Positions 55,176 through 64,000 of a DNA stretch of 64,000 nt are shown here, in pieces; position 1 is the stretch's first letter; every line of letters begins with the position of its first letter. This stretch comes from Bacillus mesophilus (lineage in GTDB: Bacteria > Bacillota > Bacilli > Bacillales > SA4). Where the stretch lies: NCBI RefSeq assembly GCF_011008845.1, contig NZ_JAAIWM010000003.1, positions 62,001-126,000 on the forward strand, written 5' to 3'. The notes beneath the pieces were generated by a model. That model saw only the letters and a program-made list of their open reading frames with translations. It did not search any database and had not been told where the DNA came from. The translations under genes were made by a program, and so were the position numbers.

Positions 55176-55912
55176 TGACCGTGATCAAAGTTCTTATAGT
55201 CGATGATGAACGATATAGCAGAGATGAGCTAAAGCATTTATTATCCGAATATCCAACAATTGAGATTATTGGTGAGGCAGAGTCCGGTGATCAAGCCGTT
55301 ATGAAGGCTTTGCAGCTACAGCCTGATGTTGTCTTTCTAGACATCGAGATGCCGAAACTAAATGGAATGGAAGTGGCTAGATCTTTAAAGGAACTCAAAA
55401 AGACGCCACTCATTGTATTTGCCACAGCTTACCCTAACTTTGCGGTCGAAGCTTTTCGTCATCAAGCAGTGGATTATCTAGTTAAGCCATTCGACGAGAG
55501 TCAGCTGAAGGAAACAGTTGCCCGCTTAAAAAGGCTATTGGTAGAGCATGAGCCAAAAAAGCTAGAAAAAACTGCGTCTATTTCTGCGAGGCTTGCACTT
55601 GAAGAGGATGACGGAATTATTTATGTGAATCCAAAAGACATCTTATATTTATACCGAGATGAAAGGGAAACCAAAATTGTCTTAAAAGATAAAGAATATC
55701 ACTCCAAATTATCTTTAAAAGATTTCGAGGAAAGATTAGAACATCTTTCCTTTTATCGAATTCATAAAAGCTACCTCGTTAACCTCGATCATGTGTCTCG
55801 TCTTATACCTTGGTTTAATGGTGCCTATCAACTAGAGGTAAGTGGAATGAAGGAAAATTTATCAGTAAGCAGAAATTATGTAAAAGGTCTACGTGCACTC
55901 TTAGAGTTATAG
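55175..55912 (+). CDS. lytT: LytTR-family response regulator
   Basis: This 245-residue regulator has a receiver domain (1-120, phospho-acceptor Asp56 in VVFLDIEMP, Lys in VKPFD) and a C-terminal LytTR DNA-binding domain (about 145-245, GIIYVNPKDILYLYRDERETKIVL and FYRIHKSYLVNL). The ATG overlaps the lytS stop (TAATG), giving translational coupling. The likely target is the adjacent cstA gene, as with BtsR and btsT in E. coli. Confidence 0.93.
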   Translation: MTVIKVLIVDDERYSRDELKHLLSEYPTIEIIGEAESGDQAVMKALQLQPDVVFLDIEMPKLNGMEVARSLKELKKTPLIVFATAYPNFAVEAFRHQAVDYLVKPFDESQLKETVARLKRLLVEHEPKKLEKTASISARLALEEDDGIIYVNPKDILYLYRDERETKIVLKDKEYHSKLSLKDFEERLEHLSFYRIHKSYLVNLDHVSRLIPWFNGAYQLEVSGMKENLSVSRNYVKGLRALLEL

Positions 55913-55978
55913 CACGTAAGACCTCTTTTTTTTCACCTTAAACACAATTTCCTACATCTTAGACAAGAAATCACCTCA

Positions 55979-55993
55979 AGGAAAACGTTTTCA
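55979..55993. promoter_or_regulatory. CcpA cre-like site upstream of cstA
   Basis: AGGAAAACGTTTTCA differs by one base from the consensus WTGNAANCGNWNNCW and lies about 50-65 bp before the cstA ATG. It suggests catabolite repression by CcpA, consistent with a carbon-starvation transporter. Confidence 0.65.
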
Positions 55994-56044
55994 TTTATGA
56001 TAGTGAAAACGAATACAAAAACTTTCTTTCAAGGGGGATTTGAC

Positions 56045-57484
56045 ATGTATACATTTATTGCCGGTGTCCTGCTTTTAATTATTGGATACTTCACTTATGG
56101 AAAATTTGTAGAAAAGATCTTTGGTCCGAATTCAGGACGACAAACACCTGCTTTTACTCGTACGGATGGCGTTGACTATCTACCAATGAGTGAAAAGAAG
56201 AACTCATTAATACAGTTATTAAACATTGCAGGTGTGGGTCCCATTTTCGGTCCGATCATGGGTGCATTATATGGACCTGTAGCATTTCTTTGGATCGTAA
56301 TCGGCTGTATTTTTGCCGGTGCTGTTCATGACTATTTAACAGGTATGATTTCTATTCGTAACAGAGGTGCTCATTTACCAGAGCTTGCAGGTAAGTTTTT
56401 AGGTAAATTTATGAAGCATATGGTTAACTTCTTCGCGGTATTATTACTACTTCTAGTAGGTACTGTGTTTGTAACAGCTCCTGCTGGACTACTACACACA
56501 CTAATGAATGGCAGTGTAGCAATGGGAGTAATCATTGCAGCAATTTTCGTTTACTATCTATTAGCTACTTTACTACCAATTGATAAAATTATTGGTCGTT
56601 TCTATCCAGTGTTTGGTGCCTTATTATTAGTTTCTGCAGTTGGTGTTGGTGGGATGCTAATCATCACCGGTGCTCCAATTCCTGAATTGTCTTTAACAAA
56701 TATGCACCCTGATAACCTACCAATTTTCCCATTATTATTCTTAACAATCTCTTGTGGAGCATTATCTGGTTTCCATGCAACACAAACACCGATTATCTCT
56801 CGTACAACTCAAAATGAACGTCAAGGCCGCTTCATTTTCTACGGAATGATGATTGCTGAAGGTATCATTGCTATGATCTGGGCAGCAGCGGCTATGAGTG
56901 TGTTTGATGGTTCTGCTGGTTTACAAGAAGTTCTTGCTGGTGGTCCTGGAGCTGTTGTAAGTGAAGTATCAATCGCATTATTAGGAGCTGTTGGTGGTAC
57001 ATTAGCGGTTCTTGGAGTAATCATTCTTCCAATCACTTCTGGTGATACAGCGTTCCGAAGTGCACGTATGATTATCGCAGATTATATTAACGTCGCTCAA
57101 ACTAAAATGATGAGCCGTATATGGATCGCTATCCCATTATTCGTTCTATCATTTGCTCTAACAAAAATTGATTTCACTCTTTTATGGCGCTACTTCTCAT
57201 GGGCAAACCAGTCAACAGCGGTAATTGCTTTATGGGTAGCTACCATGTATCTATTCATCGCTAAGAAAAACTACTGGATTGCTATGATTCCTGGTGTATT
57301 TATGACATATACAACCTTTGCATACATTTTAAATGCACAAATTGGGTTTGGCTTATCCATTAACGTCTCTTATATCGTTGCAGCCATTGCGACTGTTGCA
57401 ATCATTGCTATCTTCTTCATAGCTGCAAAGAAGGCACGACTAAATAACATTCCTCTAGAGGATGAACTAGGTAACGTGGCTTAA
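56045..57484 (+). CDS. cstA: CstA-family transporter (probable pyruvate or peptide permease)
   Basis: This 479-residue membrane protein has about thirteen helices and the CstA signatures SLIQLLNIAGVGPIFGPIMGALYGP, HDYLTGMISIRNRGAHLPELAGKFLG and GFHATQTPIISRT. It is the short form of the family, compared with about 700 residues in E. coli CstA/BtsT. BtsT imports pyruvate and is switched on by the BtsSR system, a LytS/LytTR pair; the same arrangement occurs here. The start is ATG at 56045, 7 nt after AAGGGGG. A cre-like site lies upstream and a strong terminator downstream. Confidence 0.92.
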   Translation: MYTFIAGVLLLIIGYFTYGKFVEKIFGPNSGRQTPAFTRTDGVDYLPMSEKKNSLIQLLNIAGVGPIFGPIMGALYGPVAFLWIVIGCIFAGAVHDYLTGMISIRNRGAHLPELAGKFLGKFMKHMVNFFAVLLLLLVGTVFVTAPAGLLHTLMNGSVAMGVIIAAIFVYYLLATLLPIDKIIGRFYPVFGALLLVSAVGVGGMLIITGAPIPELSLTNMHPDNLPIFPLLFLTISCGALSGFHATQTPIISRTTQNERQGRFIFYGMMIAEGIIAMIWAAAAMSVFDGSAGLQEVLAGGPGAVVSEVSIALLGAVGGTLAVLGVIILPITSGDTAFRSARMIIADYINVAQTKMMSRIWIAIPLFVLSFALTKIDFTLLWRYFSWANQSTAVIALWVATMYLFIAKKNYWIAMIPGVFMTYTTFAYILNAQIGFGLSINVSYIVAAIATVAIIAIFFIAAKKARLNNIPLEDELGNVA

Positions 57485-57491
57485 ACTACTG

Positions 57492-57526
57492 AAGCATCTG
57501 ATCTTTTTTAAGATCAGATGCTTTTA
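57492..57526 (+). terminator. Terminator of cstA
   Basis: AAGCATCTGATCTT / AAGATCAGATGCTT, a 14-bp stem with TTTT loop followed by T-rich sequence. Confidence 0.93.
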
Positions 57527-57596
57527 TCGTTTTCTGTGTCTCTTGTTGTATAAAATACAAGTAACTTATTACCCTATAAAAAAAGGAGGTAATCAC

Positions 57597-57836
57597 TTGG
57601 AATTTATCTTATTTATTTTAATCCCTGACTTTATGATTGGCTTTGTTGTAGCTCTACTAGTTATCAAAAATAATCATCAAGAGAATATTTGGCAACTCAT
57701 CAATCGTGGCCAGCCTGTCTCAAGCACAGTACACAAGAACATTGTTCTTACTGTATTAGTACTAACATTAATAGGTGTCTTTTCAGCACTCTTTTACTAT
57801 ATAACTCTACAGAGACTAAAAGAACGCAATCAGTAG
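57597..57836 (+). CDS. 79-residue two-span membrane protein, unknown
   Basis: A small protein begins MEFILFILIPDFMIGFVVAL, with a first hydrophobic segment at about 2-22, a hydrophilic loop with NHQENIWQLINRGQPVSSTVHKN-type sequence, and a second span at about 48-70 before a basic tail RLKERNQ. The start is TTG at 57597, 7 nt after a strong AAGGAGGTAA. It follows cstA but lies beyond its terminator, so it may have its own promoter. I do not recognise a family; it could be an accessory subunit of the transporter. Confidence 0.65.
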   Translation: MEFILFILIPDFMIGFVVALLVIKNNHQENIWQLINRGQPVSSTVHKNIVLTVLVLTLIGVFSALFYYITLQRLKERNQ

Positions 57837-57857
57837 TTGATTCTCCACTCAAAAAAA

Positions 57858-57978
57858 TAAAAGGCGCAAGCTCCCGATTAGCCCCGACAAGCAAATGTTC
57901 CTACATCAAGAAAAGGGTGCTCTTTCCCTTTTCTTGATGTAGGGTTATTTACCTCGAGGAGCTGGGTGCTGAAGCCGA
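57858..57978 (+). repeat. Dispersed structured repeat, copy C
   Basis: The inner stem is perfect over 18 bp: arms at 57900-57917 and 57926-57943, starting CCTACATCAAG, unlike the inner arms of the other copies. AGCCCCGACAAGCAAATGTT and GGGTTATTTACCTCGAGG are conserved, while the outer arms pair imperfectly (AGCTCCC with GGGTGCT). It lies between the small membrane protein gene and fadM. Confidence 0.88.
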
Positions 57979-58026
57979 ATTCAAATGCACTAGCCCAAGT
58001 TATCAACAAATGATAAATTTTATTTC

Positions 58027-58073
58027 CTAAAAAAAATAAAAGGCCCTGAGCATTTACAAGCTCAGTAGCCTTT
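58027..58073 (-). terminator. Terminator of fadM
   Basis: AAAGGC-CTGAGC / GCTCAG-GCCTTT stem (about 58039-58073) followed by a long T run on the minus strand, 28 nt past the fadM stop. Confidence 0.82.
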
Positions 58074-58100
58074 CTAAAGGAAGTAACGTGTACTCCCGAA

Positions 58101-59018
58101 TTATTTCTTGAAAATTCCTTTTACAACGAACGCAACGTTTGCTGGTCGTTCTGCTAATCTTCTCATAAAGTAGCCATACCAGTCATTTCCGTATGGTACG
58201 TACACTCTCATCTTATACCCTTCCTTAGCTAGCTCTAGCTGACGCTCTGGGCGTATGCCGTATAGCATCTGGAATTCAAATTGGTCGTTTGGAATGTTTA
58301 ACTCTTTCACAACCTTTTTGGTATATTCGATGATTGCATCATCATGAGAAGCAACTGCCGTATAGTTTCCATTTTCAAGGTGCATTTTGATGATTTTCTT
58401 TAGATTCTCATCGACATCCTCTTTATTTGGAAACGCTACCTCAGGAGATTCTTTGTAAGCCCCTTTTACTAAACGAAGGTTAGGCTTATATTGGTTTAAG
58501 TCTGCAATATCATCTGCAACGCGGTATAGATATGATTGTAAAACGGTTCCAATATTGTCGTACTCAGATCTTAGCTGTTTAAAAATATCAAGCGTTTTAG
58601 CGCAACGTGAGTAGTCTTCCATGTCGATGGTAACAAATACCCCTTGTTCCTTTGCAGCCTCAAGAATTCGACGCATATTACGTAAAACCACATCATCGGA
58701 AATATCTAATCCCATTGATGTCATCTTAAGTGATAGCTGAGAATCAAGCTTCTCCCGACCAATTGCTTTAATCGCATCAATTGAATTATCAGCCATTTCA
58801 TTGGCTTCCTCTTCATGATCCACAAACTCTCCTAAATAATCAATCGTGACTGCTAGACCCTTATTATTCAAGTCTTTAATTACCTTTACTGCCAAATCAA
58901 TTGTTTCACCAGCGACAAATCTTCCAGCACCGAAATGAAGTCCATACTTCTTCGCAAGCTTCGTTAACGGTTTGTTTTTCGACAAAAACAAGAAAAAGTT
59001 ACGCATAAGCTGTTCCAT
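58101..59018 (-). CDS. fadM: Proline dehydrogenase-like protein FadM
   Basis: This 305-residue FAD-dependent enzyme of the proline dehydrogenase barrel family oxidises proline to pyrroline-5-carboxylate. It contains VTIDYLGEFVDHEEEAN, LSLKMTSMGLD, VTIDMEDYSRC, LRLVKGAYKE, ASHDDAIIEY and the C-terminal FQMLYGIRPERQ and YVPYGNDWYGYFMRRLAERP, where the proline-binding Tyr, Arg-Arg and Glu lie. In B. subtilis this gene (yusM) lies directly after the fadNAE group. The ATG at 59018 follows AGGAGGGG. Monocistronic. Confidence 0.93.
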   Translation of the reverse strand: MEQLMRNFFLFLSKNKPLTKLAKKYGLHFGAGRFVAGETIDLAVKVIKDLNNKGLAVTIDYLGEFVDHEEEANEMADNSIDAIKAIGREKLDSQLSLKMTSMGLDISDDVVLRNMRRILEAAKEQGVFVTIDMEDYSRCAKTLDIFKQLRSEYDNIGTVLQSYLYRVADDIADLNQYKPNLRLVKGAYKESPEVAFPNKEDVDENLKKIIKMHLENGNYTAVASHDDAIIEYTKKVVKELNIPNDQFEFQMLYGIRPERQLELAKEGYKMRVYVPYGNDWYGYFMRRLAERPANVAFVVKGIFKK

Positions 59019-59213
59019 CTATACCCCTCCTGAAACCATACATAGTTTACGTAACAATATATCCTATGTTAAAAGAGGCTATATGTTTTTAAACCAACAT
59101 CATTTTATCATCTTTTTCGCCAATTGGATATGAAAAAATTATGTTATTTGTCGGATATTAGGCTTGTTTGTCAAATGGTGTAACAAGCCTTACAACTTAG
59201 CAAACATGCATCA

Positions 59214-59244
59214 AAAAGCACTCTGTAGAAATCTACAGAGCGCT
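59214..59244 (-). terminator. Terminator of trhO
   Basis: AAAAGC-CTCTGTAGA / TCTACAGAG-GCTTTT stem with T-rich sequence on the minus strand, 5 nt past the trhO stop. Confidence 0.88.
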
Positions 59245-59249
59245 TTTGT

Positions 59250-60170
59250 TTATAATTGTACTTCTTCCTTATTTTCCTGTTCTTTTACATACCGATTTCT
59301 AGGATGTTCTGCACATTCCTGACTACATGAACGGACGTGCTCATGCTCACAGTCCTCACATAATAATAAATGTTTATTACAATCCGGATTTCCACACTTT
59401 ACATAGCGTTCTTCCGGTTGATCACAGTAATAGCATTTTCCAACAACATTTGCTTCTTCAGTTCGATTAACTGGAACTGAAATCCGCTCGTCAAATACGT
59501 ATAGTTTTCCGTCCCAATGTTTCCCTTTTACTTCCTCATCGTATCCATAAGTGACAATGCCACCATTTAGCTGAGAAACATCTTCAAATCCTTCCTTTAA
59601 GAGAAAGCCAGAGAATTTCTCACAGCGAATTCCTCCCGTACAGTAAGTAAGAATTTTCTTATCTTTTCGGTCAGCTAAATTCTCTCTGACCCATTGTGGT
59701 AAATCTCTAAAGGTTTCAACATCAGGTCTGATCGCATTTTTAAAATGACCCAGATCATACTCATACGTATTTCTGGCATCGAGAATAATAACATCTTCCT
59801 CTTGCATGGCCTCATAAAACTCCTTGGGAGACAAATGCTTTCCTGTTAACTGGTTAGGGTCAACATCATCCTCAAGATGTAGATTAACAATTTCGGGTTT
59901 CACCTTTACCTTTAGCTTTTTAAAGGCATGCTCATCCGACGGTTCAACCTTAAAGATTAAATCTGAGAATCTTGGATCCTCTCTCATTTCCTTCATATAT
60001 TGTTGTGTCTGTTCTACCGTACCTGATACCGTTCCATTAATTCCCTCATGAGCTACATATATTCTTCCCATAACACCAATACGTTCACAGAAAGCACGAT
60101 GCTCCTCCATAAAGACAGCTGGTTCTTCAATATGAACATACTTATAATATAACAATACTTGATACTTCAT
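59250..60170 (-). CDS. trhO: tRNA uridine(34) hydroxylase TrhO (rhodanese-like)
   Basis: This 306-residue enzyme hydroxylates U34 of tRNAs as the first step to 5-methoxyuridine. The N-terminal YceA-type domain (about 1-95) is followed by a rhodanese domain with active-site Cys177 in [17 protein letters not shown]-terminal Cys-rich segment from about residue 245 ([14 protein letters not shown] and [16 protein letters not shown]) probably binds zinc. The start is ATG at 60170, preceded by AGGTGATGG; the upstream in-frame codons give an unrelated extension. Corresponds to YceA in E. coli and YbfQ in B. subtilis. Confidence 0.93.
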   Translation of the reverse strand: MKYQVLLYYKYVHIEEPAVFMEEHRAFCERIGVMGRIYVAHEGINGTVSGTVEQTQQYMKEMREDPRFSDLIFKVEPSDEHAFKKLKVKVKPEIVNLHLEDDVDPNQLTGKHLSPKEFYEAMQEEDVIILDARNTYEYDLGHFKNAIRPDVETFRDLPQWVRENLADRKDKKILTYCTGGIRCEKFSGFLLKEGFEDVSQLNGGIVTYGYDEEVKGKHWDGKLYVFDERISVPVNRTEEANVVGKCYYCDQPEERYVKCGNPDCNKHLLLCEDCEHEHVRSCSQECAEHPRNRYVKEQENKEEVQL

Positions 60171-60241
60171 TTTTCCATCACCTGTAATCATAAAAATTTA
60201 TTATTAGCATAACTAAAATTGATTATAAAATGTAATCCAGT

Positions 60242-60276
60242 AAAAGACAAAAGAAGTGTATGGAACATACACTTCT
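60242..60276 (-). terminator. Terminator of the yusV operon
   Basis: AGAAGTGTATG / CATACACTTCT (60252-60262, 60266-60276) followed by a TTTTGTCTTTT tract on the minus strand; it overlaps the yusU stop. Confidence 0.88.
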
Positions 60277-60526
60277 ACCTTTTACTTTTTTCTCGATGTG
60301 CCTCGTTCATTTCTTTAATTTCTGCAATGAGCTCTTTTAGGCCTTCCTTAGCATCTGGATAGGTTTCATTCCAATGCTTGGCCAACGGTGGCATCGATTT
60401 TGCAATATGAGTATACATCACATATGCCTGAACCTTCTTCTTCAATTCATCATTTGCTTCTCCTAAAAGAAGCTCTGTGTACTTTTCAACTAAACCATCT
60501 AGTTGATCAACCAATTTTTCGTTCAA
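60275..60526 (-). CDS. yusU: YusU-like protein (DUF2573)
   Basis: This 83-residue helical protein contains LDGLVEKYTELLLGEANDELKKKVQAY and KSMPPLAKHWNETYPDAKE. DUF2573 proteins are conserved in Bacillaceae next to the siderophore ATPase YusV and have no known function. The TTG start at 60526 directly follows the TAG of the FhuF-like gene, with GATGAGG as ribosome binding site, so it is the third gene of the yusV operon. Confidence 0.82.
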   Translation of the reverse strand: MNEKLVDQLDGLVEKYTELLLGEANDELKKKVQAYVMYTHIAKSMPPLAKHWNETYPDAKEGLKELIAEIKEMNEAHREKSKR

Positions 60527-61300
60527 CTACCTCATCTCCTCTTTAATCTTTACATTACACGTTTGAGGACATGTGGAGCAACCATCTTCAGAATCTGGCA
60601 ATCGATTGTAAAAACAACAAGTTTTCCGGACTCTTAACATACTGTCTTTATGACTAATATATTTCTTCTCGGTGTAAAACTTACGAATTGGATTTTTTGA
60701 ATAACTGCCGAACACTGTCCCCTCTGCTTCTAGAAGGGCTTGAAAATCTTCTTTTAAATTGGGATGATTTGGCTCTTTTTCCATCATGCTTTCATAGATC
60801 CAAAAAATATAGACAGCCGCATTTTCCCACAGATTATGCCGAGAAACCTTAGCATTAACAGAAAGAACTTCTATAACGGGAGACAAATGATCCCTAAATA
60901 TACTTTTAAAGGAAGCTGTTCTCCAACTGTCACGATGATCTTCTACAGTGGTCACATCAAGATTGCCTAATTGTAACTTAGGTAACCATGTCCCGTTATC
61001 CTCATATGACTGAAAAACAGAAGAGGTAAGGCTAAAGTCCAAACGTTTATCAAACATGCTCATGGAATATAAAAACGGAACCATGATATTGTAGCCATAC
61101 CTTTTCATGAATTGAGATGCAGCCACATAAGGTTCGTCTATTTGATACATTTCCTGTAATTCGATTAGAAATTCACCAACAAATTTCTCATCTAAAAGCT
61201 TACTGCATGGAAAAGAGAAACCTTCTGGTACGTCTTTAACAGTTAGACGATAATTTCTTAACAATTCTAGCTCATTAGATTGTAATTGCTTGCTTACCAT
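60527..61300 (-). CDS. FhuF-like ferric-siderophore reductase
   Basis: This 257-residue protein has the FhuF-type C-terminal [2Fe-2S] motif CC-x11-C-x2-C in [22 protein letters not shown]. The N-terminal part is a helical IucA/IucC C-terminal-like domain ([44 protein letters not shown]). Such proteins reduce Fe3+ in imported siderophores in the cytosol to release iron. The gene overlaps yusV by 26 bp, so uptake ATPase and reductase are coupled. The ATG at 61300 follows GATAGGAG. Confidence 0.88.
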   Translation of the reverse strand: MVSKQLQSNELELLRNYRLTVKDVPEGFSFPCSKLLDEKFVGEFLIELQEMYQIDEPYVAASQFMKRYGYNIMVPFLYSMSMFDKRLDFSLTSSVFQSYEDNGTWLPKLQLGNLDVTTVEDHRDSWRTASFKSIFRDHLSPVIEVLSVNAKVSRHNLWENAAVYIFWIYESMMEKEPNHPNLKEDFQALLEAEGTVFGSYSKNPIRKFYTEKKYISHKDSMLRVRKTCCFYNRLPDSEDGCSTCPQTCNVKIKEEMR

Positions 61301-62111
61301 GCACTTCTCCTATCTGAGGCAATATACATCTTCCTCTACCATGCGGAATGCATAAAGGAGTTCCAAAAATAGGATCTTGAGTCACTTGGCAATGAACATC
61401 AAAAACATCTCTAACTAAATCACAATTAATAACGTCCTCTGGCTTCCCCTGAGCATATACTGCCTGATTTTTAATAGCTACTACCTGATGGGCATAACGA
61501 CATGCTAAGTTTAAATCGTGAAGAACCATCACAATTGTACGCTGTTCTTTTTCATTTAAATCAAATAAAAGATCTAGTATTTCAATTTGATGAGTCATAT
61601 CTAGGTACGTAGTTGGCTCATCTAAAAGAATAATATCCGTATCTTGAGCAAGTGTCATAGCAATCCAGGCACGCTGTCGTTGACCACCTGATAAAGAGTC
61701 AACAGGACGATCAGCAAATTCAGTCATTCCTGTAGATTGCAAAGCCTCGTTTACGGCTTCCTCATCTTCTTTTGACCATTGCTTTAGCCAGCTTTGATGA
61801 GGGTATCGCCCTTGTTTTACGAGCTGTTGAACCGTTAAGCCCTCAGGTGCATTGGGACCTTGTGGAAGAATCGCTAATTGTTTAGCTATGTCTTTCGTTG
61901 CAAGCTTTGCAATGCTATTTCCCTCTAATAAAATGGAGCCCTCCTGTGGCTTCAGTAATCGTGCTAAGGAACGAAGGAGTGTAGATTTCCCGCAACCGTT
62001 TCCACCAATAAATACAGTAATTTCTCCTTTGGGAATTTGAAGATTCAAATCCTTAATGATGATGCTATCGCCATATGAAAGTGTTAAAGAGTCGGTACGA
62101 ATGGCACTCAT
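61275..62111 (-). CDS. yusV: Iron-siderophore ABC transporter ATPase YusV
   Basis: This 278-residue FecE/FhuC-like ATPase has Walker [10 protein letters not shown], signature [11 protein letters not shown] and Walker [17 protein letters not shown]. In B. subtilis YusV is a shared ATPase serving several siderophore importers whose operons lack one, including bacillibactin and schizokinen-type systems. No permease gene is adjacent here either, which fits that role. Divergent from the binding-protein gene with a Fur box between. ATG at 62111 follows AAAGGAG. Confidence 0.93.
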   Translation of the reverse strand: MSAIRTDSLTLSYGDSIIIKDLNLQIPKGEITVFIGGNGCGKSTLLRSLARLLKPQEGSILLEGNSIAKLATKDIAKQLAILPQGPNAPEGLTVQQLVKQGRYPHQSWLKQWSKEDEEAVNEALQSTGMTEFADRPVDSLSGGQRQRAWIAMTLAQDTDIILLDEPTTYLDMTHQIEILDLLFDLNEKEQRTIVMVLHDLNLACRYAHQVVAIKNQAVYAQGKPEDVINCDLVRDVFDVHCQVTQDPIFGTPLCIPHGRGRCILPQIGEVHGKQAITI

Positions 62112-62281
62112 TTAGGTTCACTCCTTTTTATTTTAAGATTCCTAACACGGTTCAAAAAAGAACTGTTCCTCTTACAGCATCTATTTGTATATACTAGAAA
62201 TGTATAGATTATATTCGGTACACTTTTTTAATGACATTATTATGTATAGTTTATTTTAGTTTCAATATGCTGTCAATGATG

Positions 62282-62298
62282 TTGAAAATCATTTTCAA
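62282..62298. promoter_or_regulatory. Fur box between yusV and the siderophore-binding protein gene
   Basis: TTGAAAATCATTTTCAA is a perfect palindrome that fits the Bacillus 7-1-7 Fur consensus (TGATAAT-N-ATTATCA) with one change per half site. It lies between the divergent genes at 62111 and 62352 and would repress both under iron sufficiency. Confidence 0.88.
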
Positions 62299-62351
62299 TA
62301 AGAAATGGTAATAAAATGTAAAATTTCACTAAGCCTAGAGGAGATTTACCT

Positions 62352-63302
62352 ATGCTAACTTTCCACCGTAAAAAACTAATTGTTCTCATTGTAGTGATCT
62401 TTCTTTTTTTAACTGGCTGTAAAGAGCAGGCAGAAGCCCCAAAGACTAGTGAACCGAAACCGGAGCAGTTGATTCCTTTTCAACATGCTATTGGTATTTC
62501 AAACATTCCGAGTTCTCCGAAACGTGTTGTCATTTTAACCAATGAAGGAACAGAGGCTTTCCTTAAGCTAGGTGTTAAACCAGTAGGAGCAGTCAATTCA
62601 TGGGTGGGAGATCCATGGTATGAGCATATCTCTAGAGAAATGGTTGGAGTTCAACCAGTAGGCTTTGAACAGGATCCAGACATTGAGTTAATTCGCACTT
62701 TAAAGCCCGACCTCATTATCGGAAATAAAATGAGGCATGAGCAAATATATGAAGCATTATCTGATATCGCTCCAACCGTTTACTCAGAAACACTTCATAG
62801 TGACTGGAGTATTAATTTTACATTCTATTCAGAGGTTCTTAATAAAAAGGAAGAGGGCCAAACAGTACTTGCAGATTGGAAAGTTAGACTTGAGGGCATT
62901 TCCAACCTATCAGATCCGTTAAAAGAGATATCGATAGTACGATTTATGAAGGATCACGCTCGAATTTATCAAAAAGATTCCTTTGCTGGTTACATTTTTG
63001 AAGAACTCGGCATATCTCGCCCAGAAAATCAGAAGGATACTGAAGTTGCTCACATACCATTAAGCAAAGAACAAATCTCAGAAATGGATGGTGACCTTCT
63101 ATTCTACACCACCTATGAGACGCAAAGTGAAGAAGAAGAGAATAATGAGGAAGAATGGATCAATCATCCTGCGTTTATCAATCTAGAGGTAGTAAAGGCT
63201 GGCAAAGCATACAAAGTGAACGATAGTGTTTGGCACCGTGCAGGTGGAGTACTTGCTGCTGAGAAGCTGGTTGAGGATTTAGAGAAGGTTTTAACACAAT
63301 AA
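62352..63302 (+). CDS. Iron-siderophore substrate-binding lipoprotein
   Basis: This 316-residue class III binding protein has a lipoprotein signal ending LFLTGC (Cys about 24), then a BtuF/FecB-like domain: HAIGISNIPSSPKRVVILTNEGTEAFLKLGVKPVGAVNSW, DPDIELIRTLKPDLIIGNKMRHEQIYEALSDIAPTVY and WHRAGGVLAAEKLVEDLEKVL. It delivers ferric siderophores to a permease encoded elsewhere, with YusV as the likely ATPase. Regulated by the upstream Fur box. The ATG at 62352 follows AGAGGAGA. A strong terminator follows. Confidence 0.92.
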   Translation: MLTFHRKKLIVLIVVIFLFLTGCKEQAEAPKTSEPKPEQLIPFQHAIGISNIPSSPKRVVILTNEGTEAFLKLGVKPVGAVNSWVGDPWYEHISREMVGVQPVGFEQDPDIELIRTLKPDLIIGNKMRHEQIYEALSDIAPTVYSETLHSDWSINFTFYSEVLNKKEEGQTVLADWKVRLEGISNLSDPLKEISIVRFMKDHARIYQKDSFAGYIFEELGISRPENQKDTEVAHIPLSKEQISEMDGDLLFYTTYETQSEEEENNEEEWINHPAFINLEVVKAGKAYKVNDSVWHRAGGVLAAEKLVEDLEKVLTQ

Positions 63303-63314
63303 ACTTAATGAGTA

Positions 63315-63345
63315 AAAATCCAGGGTCTCCCCTGGATTTTTTTAA
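63315..63345. terminator. Bidirectional terminator
   Basis: AAAAATCCAGGG and CCCTGGATTTTT arms (about 63315-63341) with A and T runs on each side, between the binding-protein gene and the convergent MFS gene. Confidence 0.9.
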
Positions 63346-63348
63346 AAA

Positions 63349-64000
63349 CTAAAACACACTCTTCATTGGTTTTGTATTTCGAATCAGATATATTACTAAC
63401 GCGACAATAACTGCCACAGTCAAATAAGAGATCCATGGTAAGTACGTTTGAATGCCTAAACTTAATAACCTGGCTCCTCCAAAGTTCCCAAGTCCCTCAC
63501 CTAAACCAAAAATAAAATTAGCTAACCCAAAATAGGTTCCAATTAACTGTGCGGTCCCTAACTGTGTAATCGTTATATCAATCGTTGGCATTAAGATCAT
63601 TTCGCCAATGATAAAGATTACTCCACTTACAATTAGTAAGCTAAAATGATTGGCAAAATACAACGAGCTAATCCCAAATCCTATAAAAGCAGTACCTAAT
63701 GCCAGGGCATTCATCGGATTTATTTTCCTAATAATCCTGTTTGTAATCGTCGTTTGAAAGATCACAACGAGAATACTATTGAATGTCCACACAAGTGAAA
63801 CAGCAGTTGGGTTATCCATAAATGATTCAGCTCGAAGTGGCAAAGCAAGTGCAAATTGAGCAAAAAGGCCCCAGACGAAAATACTCATAATCGAATATAT
63901 AACAAATGCCTTGTTTTTAAAAATTTCTAGATAAGATTGAAAGGTTATGTCTTCACATTCTCCTTCCCCACAATTAGCAGGTACAAATAGCCAGCTGATG
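63349..64000 (-). CDS. MFS transporter, C-terminal part
   Basis: The frame is open from the right edge of the window to the stop at 63349 (about 216 residues), so the N-terminal half is missing. An internal ATG at 63888 is not the start, since the frame continues upstream with ISWLFVPANC and a cytoplasmic loop before the first visible helix. About six helices of the C-terminal half of a major facilitator are visible. It is MdtG-like, a drug or siderophore exporter. The adjacent Fur-controlled locus suggests siderophore export, but this is inference. Confidence 0.8.
   Translation of the reverse strand, partial: ISWLFVPANCGEGECEDITFQSYLEIFKNKAFVIYSIMSIFVWGLFAQFALALPLRAESFMDNPTAVSLVWTFNSILVVIFQTTITNRIIRKINPMNALALGTAFIGFGISSLYFANHFSLLIVSGVIFIIGEMILMPTIDITITQLGTAQLIGTYFGLANFIFGLGEGLGNFGGARLLSLGIQTYLPWISYLTVAVIVALVIYLIRNTKPMKSVF

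Overview
The window looks like a chromosomal segment of a low-G+C, spore-forming member of the Bacillaceae (Bacillus in the broad sense). The backbone keeps the Bacillus subtilis gene order almost gene by gene: yutH-yutG-yutF-yutE-yutD-yutC-lipA-lytH, then yunB-yunC-yunD-yunE-yunF, sufCDSUB, yurZ, metNPQ, yusD, yusE-yusF-yusG-gcvH-yusI, fadNAE, fadM and yusU-yusV. Sporulation genes (yutH, yutC-like, lytH, yunB), SAM-I riboswitches, FadR, CcpA and Fur type sites, and AGGAGG ribosome binding sites all agree. No rRNA, tRNA, CRISPR array or prophage was seen. Most genes are on the minus strand.

Layout. 1-8.3 kb: sporulation and cell envelope genes, an EAL-domain protein and lipoyl synthase. 8.3-14 kb: a Ca2+/cation antiporter, an NSS transporter with its 35-residue MetS partner, yunB and an HD-GYP protein. 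14-18 kb: yunCDEF, a MITE with an 8-bp target duplication at the yunF stop codon, and a 20-bp tandem repeat. 18-23.5 kb: the SUF iron-sulfur operon. 24-37.1 kb: a sulfur/methionine block with three SAM-I riboswitches, in front of metNPQ, metX-hom, and a five-gene operon (MetY fused to a CoA-binding domain, a sulfonate-type ABC importer, an AMP-forming acyl-CoA ligase). 37-43 kb: yusD, a GntR/ABC/ECF-sigma operon and a MerR regulator. 43-51 kb: yusE-I, gcvH and the fatty-acid beta-oxidation operon fadNAE with a FadR operator. 51-58 kb: a secreted beta-propeller protein and a LytS/LytT two-component system next to a CstA-type transporter, probably a pyruvate sensing and uptake unit. 58-64 kb: fadM, trhO and a Fur-controlled siderophore uptake locus.

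The conserved backbone is interrupted by accessory blocks, of which the roughly 10-kb methionine island between metN and yusD is the largest. The most unusual non-coding signal is a dispersed repeat in four copies. Its flanks are conserved and its inner stem arms differ completely in sequence between copies while staying complementary, which points to selection for a folded RNA or DNA structure. The most interesting gene-level system is the riboswitch-controlled MetY-CoA-binding fusion, ABC importer and acyl-CoA ligase operon.
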